In this document: one piece after another, positions 1 through 8,738 of the stretch
Position numbering within the stretch: the stretch's first letter is position 1
How the letters are laid out: each line of letters starts with the position of its first letter
NCBI RefSeq assembly: GCF_003612565.1
Contig: NZ_RAZG01000024.1
Span: forward strand, 1-52,372
From: Roseburia sp. 1XD42-69
GTDB lineage: Bacteria; Bacillota; Clostridia; Lachnospirales; Lachnospiraceae
Length of the DNA stretch: 52,372 nt
Reading direction: 5' to 3'
The notes under the pieces: generated by a model
What the model was told of the DNA's origin: nothing
Databases searched by the model: none
Seen by the model: only the letters and a program-made list of their open reading frames with translations
Made by a program: the position numbers and the translations under genes

Positions 1-180
1 TTTTCCTTGTCCTCACTATTTTCATAGTGTTTACTGTTTTAGGTTGCATCTCTTGCCTTGTTCGTTTTGTTCTCCGAAAAACCAGCTCAAATCCGCTTTG
101 GTTTTTCTCATTGATTCTCAAAATCTTTCAAGGTTATTTCACTGTTCAGTTATCAAGGTTCTCTGCTGTTGTTTTCTGCG
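1..180 (-). other. Leader of an rRNA operon (16S gene beyond left edge)
   Basis: Read on the minus strand, the sequence after the two tandem promoters contains AGAACCTTGATAACTGAACA (about 143-162), which resembles the boxA antitermination leader that precedes 16S rRNA in Firmicutes. No rRNA gene body is present, so the 16S gene should begin just outside the window. No coding region is supported in 1-357. Confidence 0.7.
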
Positions 181-191
181 ACAGCTTTAAT

Positions 192-220
192 AGATTATCA
201 CATCTTTCGCCGTCTGTCAA
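192..220 (-). promoter_or_regulatory. rRNA promoter P2
   Basis: On the minus strand there is a perfect -35 TTGACA (complement of 215-220), a 17-nt spacer and -10 TAATCT (192-197). An A-tract directly upstream of the -35 resembles an UP element. It is the promoter nearer to the rRNA leader. Confidence 0.8.
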
Positions 221-285
221 CAACTTTTTTTATTTCTTTTTTACATTGCTCATTGCTGCTTGTCCTTCACGAAAGTAGCTTCATA

Positions 286-314
286 ATGATATCACTCTCT
301 TCGTCCTTTGTCAA
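286..314 (-). promoter_or_regulatory. rRNA promoter P1
   Basis: On the minus strand, -35 TTGACA (309-314), a 17-nt spacer and -10 TATCAT (286-291). It has the same AAAAAAGTTxTTGACA architecture as P2, which lies about 94 bp downstream, so the two are a tandem pair with A-rich UP-like sequences. Confidence 0.8.
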
Positions 315-357
315 GAACTTTTTTCACTTTTTTTCGACATCATTTTTTGCAATGCAG

Positions 358-447
358 CGGAGAAGGAGGGATTTGAACCCTCGCGCCGCTATTAACGACC
401 TGCACCCTTTCCAGGGGTGTCCCTTCGGCCAGCTTGGGTACTTCTCC
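358..447 (-). tRNA. tRNA-Ser (anticodon GGA)
   Basis: The minus strand folds into a class II tRNA: acceptor GGAGAAG/CTTCTCC, anticodon stem CACCC/GGGTG with loop CTGGAAA (anticodon GGA, serine UCC/UCU), a long variable arm and a T-arm containing GGTTCAAATCC. The discriminator base is G and CCA is not encoded. It lies between the other tRNA-Ser and the rRNA promoters. Confidence 0.95.
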
Positions 448-471
448 GAATAAAAACGACTGTTAAATTTT

Positions 472-519
472 GACCATATATACAGAAATATTTTCATCTC
501 AAATAAGAGGAATATGGTC
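472..519 (-). repeat. Inverted repeat between the two tRNA-Ser genes
   Basis: GACCATAT (472-479) and ATATGGTC (512-519) form an 8-bp inverted repeat with a 32-nt loop between the tRNAs. It could form a stem in the precursor transcript and act in processing. This is only a structural observation. Confidence 0.35.
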
Positions 520-522
520 GAA

Positions 523-608
523 CGGAGAAGATGGGATTCGAACCCATGCGCCCTTTCGGACAAACGGTTTTCAAGACCGCCTCGTTATGACCACTTCGAT
601 ACTTCTCC
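523..608 (-). tRNA. tRNA-Ser (anticodon TGA)
   Basis: The minus strand gives acceptor GGAGAAG/CTTCTCC, anticodon stem CGGTC/GACCG-like with anticodon TGA (serine UCA), a long variable arm and GGTTCGAATCC in the T-arm. The discriminator is G. It is transcribed first and is followed 75 nt later by the GGA isoacceptor. Confidence 0.95.
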
Positions 609-656
609 ATATATTTCACTGCCTGTGATTATGTTTCACAAATCAGCGCAAAATAG

Positions 657-686
657 ATTTTAGCACCATATACCATATCTTGTCAA
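657..686 (-). promoter_or_regulatory. Promoter of the tRNA-Ser pair
   Basis: On the minus strand, -35 TTGACA (681-686), an 18-nt spacer and -10 TAAAAT (657-662), placed about 50 nt before the first tRNA-Ser. Confidence 0.65.
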
Positions 687-704
687 CACTTTTTTTACAT
701 TTTT

Positions 705-1403
705 CTATTCTTTTTTATTTTCCAGGAAAGCTAAGGCGGTAAAATAGTCCTCCGGTGTAGTAATTTTAATGTTTTGATAGCTTCCTTCTATGAGTTTTAC
801 CTTTTTTTCCTGCAAATATTCCACTACCATCCCGTCATCTGTAATTCCAGGCGGCTGTTCCTTCATGACTTTTTGGTACGCCTTTAAGATTAAGGGATAG
901 GAAAAAGCCTGGGGGGTCTGCACGAGATACACATACTTCCTCTCAGGAGTATAGCTTGCAAAACCATTTTCATCCACGATTTTAACCGTATCTTTTACAG
1001 GCATTCCCACCACACATGCCTCATGGATTTTCACTTCCCCTATACAGCGCAAAATAATTTCTTCTGTGACAAAAGGCCTTGCCCCGTCATGAATCAACAC
1101 AAAATCGCTGTCCTTTGCTTCCAAAAGGCCATTATATACAGACTCATACCGCTCCTCTCCCCCGGGAACAATTTTTGTCACTTTATCCATATGATATTTC
1201 TCTACAATTTCATTCCGGCAAAGGGATGCCTCATTTGTAACCAAAATGATTTCATCCACAGGACTGTCCTGAAAAGCTTTCAGGGAATAATACAAAAGCG
1301 GGTGCCCCTTAAGAAGCATGTACTGCTTTTTACAGTCTCCTCCCATACGTTTTCCGCTTCCCCCGGCTAAGACAATTGCCGTCACTTTATCTATTCCCAT
1401 CAT
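705..1403 (-). CDS. ispD: 2-C-methyl-D-erythritol 4-phosphate cytidylyltransferase
   Basis: IspD joins CTP and MEP to give CDP-methylerythritol in the non-mevalonate isoprenoid pathway, in the cytosol. The 232-residue protein has the family's usual length. It shows the nucleotide-binding motif [11 protein letters not shown] (residues 12-22) and the conserved HDGARPFV segment (about 104-111). The start overlaps the tsaD stop by 4 nt, indicating translational coupling, and ispD is the last gene of a minus-strand housekeeping run. No clear intrinsic terminator follows before the tRNA-Ser promoter. Confidence 0.93.
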   Translation of the reverse strand: MMGIDKVTAIVLAGGSGKRMGGDCKKQYMLLKGHPLLYYSLKAFQDSPVDEIILVTNEASLCRNEIVEKYHMDKVTKIVPGGEERYESVYNGLLEAKDSDFVLIHDGARPFVTEEIILRCIGEVKIHEACVVGMPVKDTVKIVDENGFASYTPERKYVYLVQTPQAFSYPLILKAYQKVMKEQPPGITDDGMVVEYLQEKKVKLIEGSYQNIKITTPEDYFTALAFLENKKE

Positions 1404-2422
1404 CCTTCTCCTAATTTAAGGTTGGGAACGGCATTTAAATCCAGCCCGTCCCGCTTTCCTGCCAGATAATCATAATAAGCAGCCGCTCCAATCATAGCGG
1501 CATTGTCCGTACATAAAAGGGGGGAAGGGCAGAAAAACTCTGCTCCTAAAGCCTCGCACTGGCTTTTCATTGCATTCCGCAGCGTGCGGTTGGATGCCAC
1601 TCCCCCTGCCAAGGCGAATTTTTTCATACCTGTCTCTTCCAATGCCTTTACGGCATTGCCTGTGAGCACGTCTATCACTGCCTGCTGAAAGGAAGCTGCC
1701 ACATCCGCCTGAACAATCTCTATGCCCTTCATGCGGCATCCGTTCAAGTAATTTAACACCGCAGACTTCATCCCGCTGAAGCTAAAGTTATAGGCTCCTT
1801 TTGAGACATGGGCCCTGGGAAAGGAAATTGCACCGGGATTTCCCTCATGGGAAACTTTCTCGATTTTTGGCCCTCCGGGGTATCCAAGATCAATTGCCCT
1901 GGCCACTTTATCAAAAGCTTCCCCCGCTGCATCATCCATGGTTCTCCCCAGGATTTCATACACTCCGTAATCTTTTACTTTTACCAGGTGGGTATGCCCG
2001 CCGGACACTACAAGACATAAAAACGGCGGTTTAAGTTCAGGGTTCTCAATATAATTTGCGCTGATATGCCCTTCAATATGATGTACTCCCACCAAGGGTA
2101 TATTCTTTGCAAAACTGATGGCTTTTGCCTCTGCAACCCCCACCAGAAGCGCCCCCACCAAACCCGGGCCAATGGTTACCCCTATGGCATCTATGTCATC
2201 TAAGGTCATAGACGCACTCTCAAGTGCCTCAGCTATCACTTGATCTATTTTCTCAATATGCTTTCTTGAAGCAATTTCCGGCACAACTCCCCCGTAAAGG
2301 GTGTGCAGGCTTATCTGAGAAGATATAATGTTGGATTTTACGTCCCTGCCGTTTACCACCACGGCGGCCGCCGTCTCGTCACAGGAACTTTCAATAGCCA
2401 GAATTTTTACATCCATACTCAT
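1400..2422 (-). CDS. tsaD: tRNA N6-adenosine threonylcarbamoyltransferase TsaD
   Basis: TsaD transfers the threonylcarbamoyl group to A37 of ANN-decoding tRNAs to make t6A, together with TsaB and TsaE. The 340 residues are full length. ESSCDET (11-17) starts the ASKHA fold and HHIEGH (114-119) supplies metal-binding histidines. VSGGHTHLV follows, with LAGGVASN further on. AAGGAG lies 11 nt before the chosen ATG. The partners tsaB and tsaE are upstream in the same run, separated by rimI, rnz and an unknown gene. Confidence 0.95.
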   Translation of the reverse strand: MSMDVKILAIESSCDETAAAVVVNGRDVKSNIISSQISLHTLYGGVVPEIASRKHIEKIDQVIAEALESASMTLDDIDAIGVTIGPGLVGALLVGVAEAKAISFAKNIPLVGVHHIEGHISANYIENPELKPPFLCLVVSGGHTHLVKVKDYGVYEILGRTMDDAAGEAFDKVARAIDLGYPGGPKIEKVSHEGNPGAISFPRAHVSKGAYNFSFSGMKSAVLNYLNGCRMKGIEIVQADVAASFQQAVIDVLTGNAVKALEETGMKKFALAGGVASNRTLRNAMKSQCEALGAEFFCPSPLLCTDNAAMIGAAAYYDYLAGKRDGLDLNAVPNLKLGEG

Positions 2423-2428
2423 CTTCTG

Positions 2429-2989
2429 CTATTCTCCTTCTACCAGTTCAAATGCCAAAATCCGCCATTTGCCCTCATCATCTTTCCTGAGAATATAGGA
2501 CTGGTTTGTTTTTACCAACTCGCTTCCCTTGCGCACCAGGTAGGATGCGTTTACATATGCACAATCCTTTCCGTCAAGCTCTATTGTCTGAATATCGTTG
2601 CTGTCGCTTATGTTTACATTTGTTATGGTCAGTTTATCATCCCTGTATGACTGGACTTCCCCGGCGACCCTCTGATAGTACTGCTCAGAAGGGTTATTAT
2701 CCGCCAGTTCTTTGTCCATCAAAGCTCTCGCCTGGTCTGTGAGCTGGTGAAGTTCCTCCTCCGTAAATTCTTCATTATAATAGCAGGCAATAATCCGGTT
2801 ATAGAATTTCACCACTTCCCTTGGGGTGGCAGGATAAGATTTTCCTGATAAATCTTTTAAAATGATTTTCTGTACCTCTGAGAGTTCCACTTCCTCTTTC
2901 TTTGATTTCTCATGGGTATAGTAAGCATAATACCCTACCACAAGACCTACAATAAGCACTCCAATTATCACATATTTCATTTTTTTCAT
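2429..2989 (-). CDS. Membrane-anchored protein of unknown function
   Basis: The 186-residue protein has a hydrophobic N-terminal segment (about 5-24), best read as a signal anchor because no lipobox cysteine is visible. The rest is polar and probably extracytoplasmic, ending in a small beta-rich domain (about 110-184) reminiscent of NTF2-like or DUF4829-type folds. It resembles anchored proteins commonly found beside rnz and tsaD in Lachnospiraceae (possibly DUF6715, from memory). The start overlaps the rnz stop by 4 nt. The function is not known. Confidence 0.75.
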   Translation of the reverse strand: MKKMKYVIIGVLIVGLVVGYYAYYTHEKSKKEEVELSEVQKIILKDLSGKSYPATPREVVKFYNRIIACYYNEEFTEEELHQLTDQARALMDKELADNNPSEQYYQRVAGEVQSYRDDKLTITNVNISDSNDIQTIELDGKDCAYVNASYLVRKGSELVKTNQSYILRKDDEGKWRILAFELVEGE

Positions 2990-3903
2990 GGCTTTTCCTC
3001 CTCAAAATCAAGCTCCACACTTCTTCCGTCAAATCCCAGACTTGCCCTGGCAAAGATTTTTTGCACTTTTGGCATATAGCTTTCCCCATGGACAAGGGAC
3101 GGGCTGAAATGGGTGAGCCAAAGTTCCCCAACCTTTGCATCCCTGGCTGTTTCTGCCGCCTCGTAAAAAGTCATATGCTTATACTGTTTTGCTTTCGCCA
3201 GCTTCTCCGGTTCTGCATACATTCCTTCACAAATTAAAAGGTCTGAATTTTTTGCTGCATTTTTTAAATTTTCCGTAGGTCTGGTGTCCGTACAATAAGT
3301 TACTTTTATTCCTTTTCTGGGCTTCCCCAGCACCATGTCCGGGGTATAATAGTTCCCCTCATACTCAATTACCTGTCCATGCTGCAAAAGGCTCCAAAAT
3401 TTTTGGGGAATATCCTTCTCTTTTGCCCACTCCACATGAAACCTCCCTGCACGCTTTATCTCAATACTGTACCCATAGCAGGTAATATTATGATTGACCC
3501 GGAAAGCGTGTATGTGATACCCGTTAATTTCAAAGTCCTCCTGGGGATTTTTTAATTCCATATATTTAATTTCAAAGGGAAGTTCCGGGGCAATCATGCG
3601 AAGGGCTCCCACCACTTTTTCCAGCCCTTTGGGCCCTACCATAGTGAGGGGCTCGCTTCTCTCAGCATTTCCCATGGTGAGAAGAAGTCCCGGCAGGCCG
3701 CTGATATGGTCTGCATGATAGTGGGTAAAACATATTACATCTATCGGCTTAAAACTCCACCCTTTCTCCTTTACTGCAATTTGAGTCCCCTCACCGCAGT
3801 CAACCAAAAGGCTGCTTCCGTTATACCGAAGCAGCATGGATGTAAGCCAACGGTATGGCAGAGGCATCATGCCTCCTGTTCCAAGCAAACACACATCTAA
3901 CAT
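2986..3903 (-). CDS. rnz: Ribonuclease Z
   Basis: RNase Z is a metallo-beta-lactamase-fold endonuclease that removes 3' trailers from tRNA precursors. The 305 residues match the short RNase Z form. The zinc motif HYHADH is at 61-66, preceded by VDCGEGTQ (34-41), and a late WLTHFSP segment supplies another metal histidine. CCA is not encoded in the tRNA genes seen here, which fits a need for RNase Z maturation. It is co-directional with rimI upstream (39-nt gap) and coupled to the unknown gene downstream. Confidence 0.93.
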   Translation of the reverse strand: MLDVCLLGTGGMMPLPYRWLTSMLLRYNGSSLLVDCGEGTQIAVKEKGWSFKPIDVICFTHYHADHISGLPGLLLTMGNAERSEPLTMVGPKGLEKVVGALRMIAPELPFEIKYMELKNPQEDFEINGYHIHAFRVNHNITCYGYSIEIKRAGRFHVEWAKEKDIPQKFWSLLQHGQVIEYEGNYYTPDMVLGKPRKGIKVTYCTDTRPTENLKNAAKNSDLLICEGMYAEPEKLAKAKQYKHMTFYEAAETARDAKVGELWLTHFSPSLVHGESYMPKVQKIFARASLGFDGRSVELDFEEEKP

Positions 3904-3942
3904 GTATTTCTCCTAACTTATAATATTATTCCATGCCGGTCT

Positions 3943-4404
3943 CTACGGACAATTTTTTCTGCACATAATATAGGCATCTTCCGCCGGCTTTTCATAAAAA
4001 TTTTTCCGGATTCCCACCGTGGCAAACCCATGCTTTTTGTAAAGGCGGATAGCCGCTTCATTGGAGACCCTTACCTCCAGGAAAATTTGGGAGATGCCAT
4101 TACACTCACAGTGAGATATCACCGTCTCCAACAAGGCATCCCCCATATGTCCCCTGCGAAATCCAGGCTTTACCGCCACATTTGTAATCTCCCCCTCGTC
4201 CGCCGCCATATAGATACCGCAGTATCCCGCTACAAGAGTTTCTCCGGAAATTTCTTTTACAGCCACAAAAAATCTGACATTATCCTGGTAAAGTGTATCC
4301 AAAAATCCTTTTGGGGACCAGGGGCAGGTAAAAACTTCTGCTTCGATGGCCGCCACCTGTGGAACATGTTCCTCTGTCATTTCAAGGATCCTAATCTCCT
4401 CCAT
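3943..4404 (-). CDS. rimI: Ribosomal protein S18-alanine N-acetyltransferase RimI
   Basis: This GNAT-fold acetyltransferase (153 residues, typical RimI length) is predicted to acetylate the N-terminus of ribosomal protein S18. The acetyl-CoA-binding segment VKPGFRRGHMGDALL lies at about 78-92, and the C-terminal half has the RimI-like FLEVRVSNEAAIRLYKKHGF. Its start overlaps tsaB by 14 nt. The tsaB-rimI-tsaD neighbourhood is widely conserved, which supports RimI rather than a generic GNAT. Confidence 0.9.
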   Translation of the reverse strand: MEEIRILEMTEEHVPQVAAIEAEVFTCPWSPKGFLDTLYQDNVRFFVAVKEISGETLVAGYCGIYMAADEGEITNVAVKPGFRRGHMGDALLETVISHCECNGISQIFLEVRVSNEAAIRLYKKHGFATVGIRKNFYEKPAEDAYIMCRKNCP

Positions 4405-5101
4405 GCATCTTCTCCATCCTCTCCCGCTCTGCCTGGGAAAGCCTTAAATATTCCGGACTGTGGTCAAATGACTGCTGGATTTTCCCCTCTCCATAGAGGA
4501 GAGCACCAAGTGCTGCCACCGCTCCCGCCCGCTGTCTGTTTGCATGGGCCGGTGCAAAACTGTAAGGCACTTTTACGTGCTCCTCAATGGCACTTAGGAA
4601 GACAGGAACCCCGTCTCCCAAAAAGACTGCCGGCTCACCTATACCATTTATTTCGGACAGTATGGTCTCAATATCAACCGCACACTGTGGTTTTATAATA
4701 TGCATTTTTCCATCTGCAAACCTGTAAAGCCCCGTGTATGTCTGACTTCTTCTGGCATCCATAAGCGGGCAGACCACATCTTTATGCCCCCATAAGTTAT
4801 AGGCCAAAGCGTCCACCGTGGGCACGGATACAACAGGAAGATGCAGTGCCAGGGCAAGGCCTTTTACTGTGGCGCAACCAATTCTAAGCCCTGTAAAAGA
4901 GCCGGGTCCCCCCGCCGTTGCAATGGCGTCCAAAGTATTTAAATCAAGCTCAATCATATCCGCCAAATCCTTTAGCATGGGAAGCAGTGTCTGGGAATGA
5001 GTCTTTTTATAGTTTACGGTATATTCTCCCAGCATGATATTATCCTGCACAACTGCCACACTTGCCACCAGGCCGGAACTGTCAACTCCTAAAATTTTCA
5101 T
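4391..5101 (-). CDS. tsaB: t6A biosynthesis protein TsaB
   Basis: TsaB is the non-catalytic ASKHA-fold partner that dimerises with TsaD for t6A synthesis. The 236-residue protein begins with the family motif ILGVDSSG and has the conserved GPGSFTGLRIG segment (about 66-76). It overlaps tsaE by 4 nt (ATGA) and rimI by 14 nt, so the three are translationally coupled. Confidence 0.93.
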   Translation of the reverse strand: MKILGVDSSGLVASVAVVQDNIMLGEYTVNYKKTHSQTLLPMLKDLADMIELDLNTLDAIATAGGPGSFTGLRIGCATVKGLALALHLPVVSVPTVDALAYNLWGHKDVVCPLMDARRSQTYTGLYRFADGKMHIIKPQCAVDIETILSEINGIGEPAVFLGDGVPVFLSAIEEHVKVPYSFAPAHANRQRAGAVAALGALLYGEGKIQQSFDHSPEYLRLSQAERERMEKMHGGD

Positions 5102-5553
5102 GGCTCCACCTCTGTAATGGTTATCCTACGATAATCAAATCCTTTTTCCAAATCTTTTTCGATGCGTATTTCTTTCCTGTTTGGGGGAAGAATTTCCTCA
5201 ATAAGGCCGGCCCACTCTATGATAGTCACCCCTTCTCCGTAAAAACAGTCCTCATATCCTATTTCTTCCATTTCCTCCACATCTGCAATGCGGTAGACGT
5301 CAAAGTGGTAAAAGGGAAGCCGGCCGCTTTCATAGATTTGTACAATGGTAAATGTAGGGCTGCTTACAGGCTCTTCTATGGAAAGTCCCGCTGCCACCCC
5401 CTGGGTAAATACAGTTTTTCCCACTCCCAGCTCCCCAGTTAAGGTATACACATCCCCGGCTTGGGCTGCTCTTCCAATTCTCTTTCCCAATTCCGCCGTT
5501 TCCTCCCTGGAAAATGTTTCGTATATGGTCTGCAATCTTTTTCCCTCTTTCAT
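5098..5553 (-). CDS. tsaE: t6A biosynthesis ATPase TsaE
   Basis: TsaE is the small P-loop ATPase that regenerates the TsaB-TsaD complex in t6A synthesis. The 151 residues have normal length. The Walker A motif GELGVGKT is at about 41-48, followed by SSPTF and the HFDVYR segment typical of the family. The start codon overlaps the preceding gene's stop by 4 nt. Confidence 0.93.
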   Translation of the reverse strand: MKEGKRLQTIYETFSREETAELGKRIGRAAQAGDVYTLTGELGVGKTVFTQGVAAGLSIEEPVSSPTFTIVQIYESGRLPFYHFDVYRIADVEEMEEIGYEDCFYGEGVTIIEWAGLIEEILPPNRKEIRIEKDLEKGFDYRRITITEVEP

Positions 5554-6050
5554 TTTTTTAATTTCAGGCGGTAACTTGGCAGCTTTTCCTTCAATATTCC
5601 CCGGAAATTATCATACTCCCCCCCAATCTGGTCTTTGGGAAGGACAAAGGCATTGATTCTGCTGCTGTAAACCAAAATATTGCTCTTGGTCTCCACCACT
5701 TTGTAAATTTGCTCCCAGGGTAAATCTGCCTTCTCCCCCTTTTGCGAGGAAGTAATTTTTTCCTCTGTCACGGTAAAATGCAGGGCCTCTTTAAAAACTT
5801 CCGAGGACAGTATTTGGCGCTTTGCCCGAAGATACAGGGAAACGGGCATATACAAAAGAAACAGGATTCCAAAAAGAATATACAAAAGGGTATACATTGT
5901 CTCCACGCCGCCGTAAGTCTTAGCCGCCACAAAGAATACAAGGACAGCTATGACAACAGAGGCGCCCCCATGTATCCCGGAATAGGTGTGGTACATACTG
6001 AAACGGTACATATCTCGCACCGTCAGTTTGATGTCAAATTCACTTTTCAT
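5550..6050 (-). CDS. YcxB-like membrane protein
   Basis: The 166-residue protein has two hydrophobic helices (about 27-45 and 51-71) and a C-terminal soluble domain. The segment FTVTEEKITSSQKGEKADLPWEQIYKVVE follows the YcxB/PH-like pattern in which a short beta domain follows two membrane helices. The family has no defined reaction. AAGGAGG precedes the ATG closely. It sits between tex and tsaE and probably shares their promoter. Confidence 0.75.
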   Translation of the reverse strand: MKSEFDIKLTVRDMYRFSMYHTYSGIHGGASVVIAVLVFFVAAKTYGGVETMYTLLYILFGILFLLYMPVSLYLRAKRQILSSEVFKEALHFTVTEEKITSSQKGEKADLPWEQIYKVVETKSNILVYSSRINAFVLPKDQIGGEYDNFRGILKEKLPSYRLKLKK

Positions 6051-6079
6051 TTCATCCTCCTTCCGTAAAGCGATTCCCG

Positions 6080-8221
6080 CTACAATTTCATTGTAAGCTG
6101 AATCCTCTGTTTTTTTAGGTCGACGCTTATAACCTTTACTTCCACAATATCCCCCACACTGACTACCTCTAAGGGATGTTTAATAAATTTGTCGCACATC
6201 TGGGAGATATGCACCAGGCCGTCCTGGTGTACGCCGATATCCACAAATGCCCCAAAATCAATGACATTGCGCACAGTGCCCTTTAACACCATGCCGGGGG
6301 TTAAATCTTTCATCTCCATGACATCGCTTCGCAAAATAGGTTTGGGCATATCTTCCCTTGGATCCCTTGCAGGCTTTTCCAATTCCTTTACAATATCCTC
6401 TAAGGTCAGGGCCCCGATTCCCAGCTCTTCCGCCAGTTTCTTATAATCTGCTATTTTTTTGGATATTCCCTTTAAATTTCCTTCCCGGATATCATTTGGG
6501 GCATAGCCCAATTTATCCATAAGTTTTTCTGTGGCTTCATAACTTTCCGGGTGCACGCTGGTGGCATCCAACGGATTTTTCCCATCTTGAATCCGCAGAA
6601 ATCCGGCGCACTGCTCATAGGCCTTCGGCCCTAATTTTGCCACTTTTAAGAGCTGGTTCCTGGATGTAAACCTGCCGTTTTCCTCCCGGTACAGCACAAT
6701 GTTTTTGGCAATGGCTTTGCTGATGCCGGAAATATATTCCAGAAGGGAGGCGGATGCAGTGTTTAAATCCACCCCCACTTTATTTACACAGTCCTCCACT
6801 ACGCCCCCTAAGGCTTCCCCCAGTTTTTTCTGGTTCATATCGTGCTGATACTGCCCCACCCCAATGGATTTTGGGTCTATTTTTACCAGCTCCGCCAAAG
6901 GGTCCTGGAGACGTCTGGCAATGGACGCCGCGCTTCTCTGTCCCACGTCAAAATTGGGAAATTCCTCTGTGGCAAGCTTACTTGCGGAGTACACGGAGGC
7001 CCCGGCTTCATTTACAATCACATACTGTACCGGGTCTTTTATCTCTTTTAACAAATCCACAATCACCATCTCGGATTCCCTGGAGGCCGTTCCGTTTCCC
7101 ACGGAAATCAGAGTGATATGATATTTTGCAATCAGATCCTTTAAAACCTTTTTTGCCTCCTCCACCTTATTCTGGGGAGCTGTGGGAAAAATTACAACGG
7201 TGTCCAAGACTTTTCCTGTGGAGTCCACCACCGCCAGCTTGCATCCCGTGCGGAAGGCAGGGTCCCACCCCAGCACAGTCTGGTTGGTAATGGGGGGCTG
7301 CATTAAAAGCTGCTCTAAGTTTTTCCCAAATACTTTAATGGCCCCGTCCTCGGCCTTTTCTGTGAGCTCGTTTCGTATTTCCCGCTCGATTGCAGGGGCA
7401 ATGAGCCGTTTGTAGCTGTCGGCAATTACCTCTTTTAACACAGGGGTGGTATATTGGTTGTCCCTTGTAATTATTTTTTTCTCCAGATAGCGGAGCACAT
7501 CCTCCTCCGGCGCCTCCACTTTCACCGTAAGGATTTTTTCCCCTTCCCCCCGGTTTAGTGCAAGGATTCTGTGGCCCGCCAGCCTGTTTAACGCCTCGTC
7601 AAATTCATAATACATTTCATAGACGGATTCCGCCTCTTTATCCTTGGCTGCGGATACGATTCGCCCCTTTTTCATGGTAAGCTCCCGGATATGAATCCGG
7701 TAATCCGCCTCGTCGGAAATAAATTCCGCAATAATATCCCCGGCTCCCTCTAAGGCTTCCTGGGGGGTATTTACTCCCTTTTCCCCATCTACAAATTTTT
7801 CCGCTTCCTCTAAAATCTCATGTTCCACCATCTGCAGGGAAATCATGTTTGCAAAGGGCTCCAATCCCTTTTCTTTGGCAATGGTTGCCCTTGTCCTCCG
7901 CTTGGGGCGGTAAGGGCGGTATAAATCATCTACCACCACCATGGTTTCCGCCGCCAAAATCTGGCTTTTTAATTCTTCTGTGAGTTTTCCCTGCTCCTCA
8001 ATGCTGGCAAGAACCTGCTGCTTTTTCTCCTCCAAATTTCTCAGATAATTTAATCTGTCATAAAGGCTCCTTAACACTTCGTCGTTTAAGGCCCCTGTAG
8101 CTTCTTTTCTGTACCTGGCAATAAATGGGATGGTGTTTCCCTCGTCAATTAATTTTACGGCGGCTTCCGCCTGATGCTTTTTAATTCCCAGTTCTTCTGC
8201 AAGTATTTCCGTTATTTCCAT
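6080..8221 (-). CDS. tex: Tex family RNA-binding transcription accessory protein
   Basis: Tex is a nucleic-acid-binding protein linked to transcription and tolerance of toxic expression. The 713-residue protein has the expected order: N-terminal helical Tex region, YqgF/RNase H-like domain starting near GWDPAFRTG (about 320), helix-hairpin-helix region (about 480-560, VDLNTASASLLEYISGI) and a C-terminal S1 domain (about 640-713). It is the first gene of the operon behind a good promoter at 8261-8289. Confidence 0.93.
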   Translation of the reverse strand: MEITEILAEELGIKKHQAEAAVKLIDEGNTIPFIARYRKEATGALNDEVLRSLYDRLNYLRNLEEKKQQVLASIEEQGKLTEELKSQILAAETMVVVDDLYRPYRPKRRTRATIAKEKGLEPFANMISLQMVEHEILEEAEKFVDGEKGVNTPQEALEGAGDIIAEFISDEADYRIHIRELTMKKGRIVSAAKDKEAESVYEMYYEFDEALNRLAGHRILALNRGEGEKILTVKVEAPEEDVLRYLEKKIITRDNQYTTPVLKEVIADSYKRLIAPAIEREIRNELTEKAEDGAIKVFGKNLEQLLMQPPITNQTVLGWDPAFRTGCKLAVVDSTGKVLDTVVIFPTAPQNKVEEAKKVLKDLIAKYHITLISVGNGTASRESEMVIVDLLKEIKDPVQYVIVNEAGASVYSASKLATEEFPNFDVGQRSAASIARRLQDPLAELVKIDPKSIGVGQYQHDMNQKKLGEALGGVVEDCVNKVGVDLNTASASLLEYISGISKAIAKNIVLYREENGRFTSRNQLLKVAKLGPKAYEQCAGFLRIQDGKNPLDATSVHPESYEATEKLMDKLGYAPNDIREGNLKGISKKIADYKKLAEELGIGALTLEDIVKELEKPARDPREDMPKPILRSDVMEMKDLTPGMVLKGTVRNVIDFGAFVDIGVHQDGLVHISQMCDKFIKHPLEVVSVGDIVEVKVISVDLKKQRIQLTMKL

Positions 8222-8260
8222 CTTCTATTTCCTTCCCTGCTATCATTACAAATTTAATCT

Positions 8261-8289
8261 ATTATATCTAATTTTGTCTTTGGGTTCAA
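8261..8289 (-). promoter_or_regulatory. Promoter of the tex-ispD operon
   Basis: On the minus strand, -35 TTGAAC (8284-8289), a 17-nt spacer and a perfect -10 TATAAT (8261-8266), about 40 nt before the tex start. Confidence 0.75.
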
Positions 8290-8302
8290 GATGCTTTCTG
8301 CT

Positions 8303-8330
8303 TGAGTTTCCCCGGCTGGGGTGTTAAAAT
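8303..8330 (+). promoter_or_regulatory. Promoter of the small membrane protein gene
   Basis: TTGAGT (8303-8308), a 16-nt spacer and TAAAAT (8325-8330), diverging from the tex promoter and followed by AGGAGG at 8350. Confidence 0.5.
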
Positions 8331-8360
8331 ATAAAGAACTTGCAAATTCAGGAGGTTTTT

Positions 8361-8738
8361 ATGGACGATAAAAAAATATCTTACCCAGCCACTCCCCCCT
8401 ATGAAAACAGACGCTCTCCGGGAATGGCCACCGCATCCCTAGTGCTGGGCATACTCTCCCTCGCCACATCTTTTTGTTTGTATTTTGCCCTGCCCTGCGG
8501 CGCACTGGGAATTATCCTGGCACTGTTATCCCGGGGCGGAACCCGCTCTATGGACAACCAGGCAACTGTGGGCTTAATCTTAAGTGCCTGCGGACTATTT
8601 TTTACCATTTGCCTATGGGGATTTGCCCTGTTGTTCACATTCCAGGTATACGGCGGATGGGACGGGATTTTAAGGGAATTCATGAATATCTATGGGGTGG
8701 AATCTATGGAAGAATTAAATCAGCTTTTTTACCAGTAA
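8361..8738 (+). CDS. Small DUF4190-like membrane protein
   Basis: The ATG at 8361 is chosen over an upstream ATG at 8340 because AGGAGG lies at the right distance before it. The 125-residue product has two hydrophobic helices. The pattern ATASLVLGILSL, then a Gly-rich turn, then VGLILSACGLF is the signature of the DUF4190 group of small integral membrane proteins of unknown role. The 3' end overlaps the convergent DUF2752 gene by 10 nt. Confidence 0.7.
   Translation: MDDKKISYPATPPYENRRSPGMATASLVLGILSLATSFCLYFALPCGALGIILALLSRGGTRSMDNQATVGLILSACGLFFTICLWGFALLFTFQVYGGWDGILREFMNIYGVESMEELNQLFYQ

Noticed and set aside
27-453. Open frames over the rRNA leader, promoters and tRNA-Ser
   Set aside because: They cover RNA genes and promoters, and have no coding character.
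4030-4698. 222-codon plus-strand frame opposite rimI and tsaB
   Set aside because: Antisense to two conserved genes, no RBS or family resemblance.
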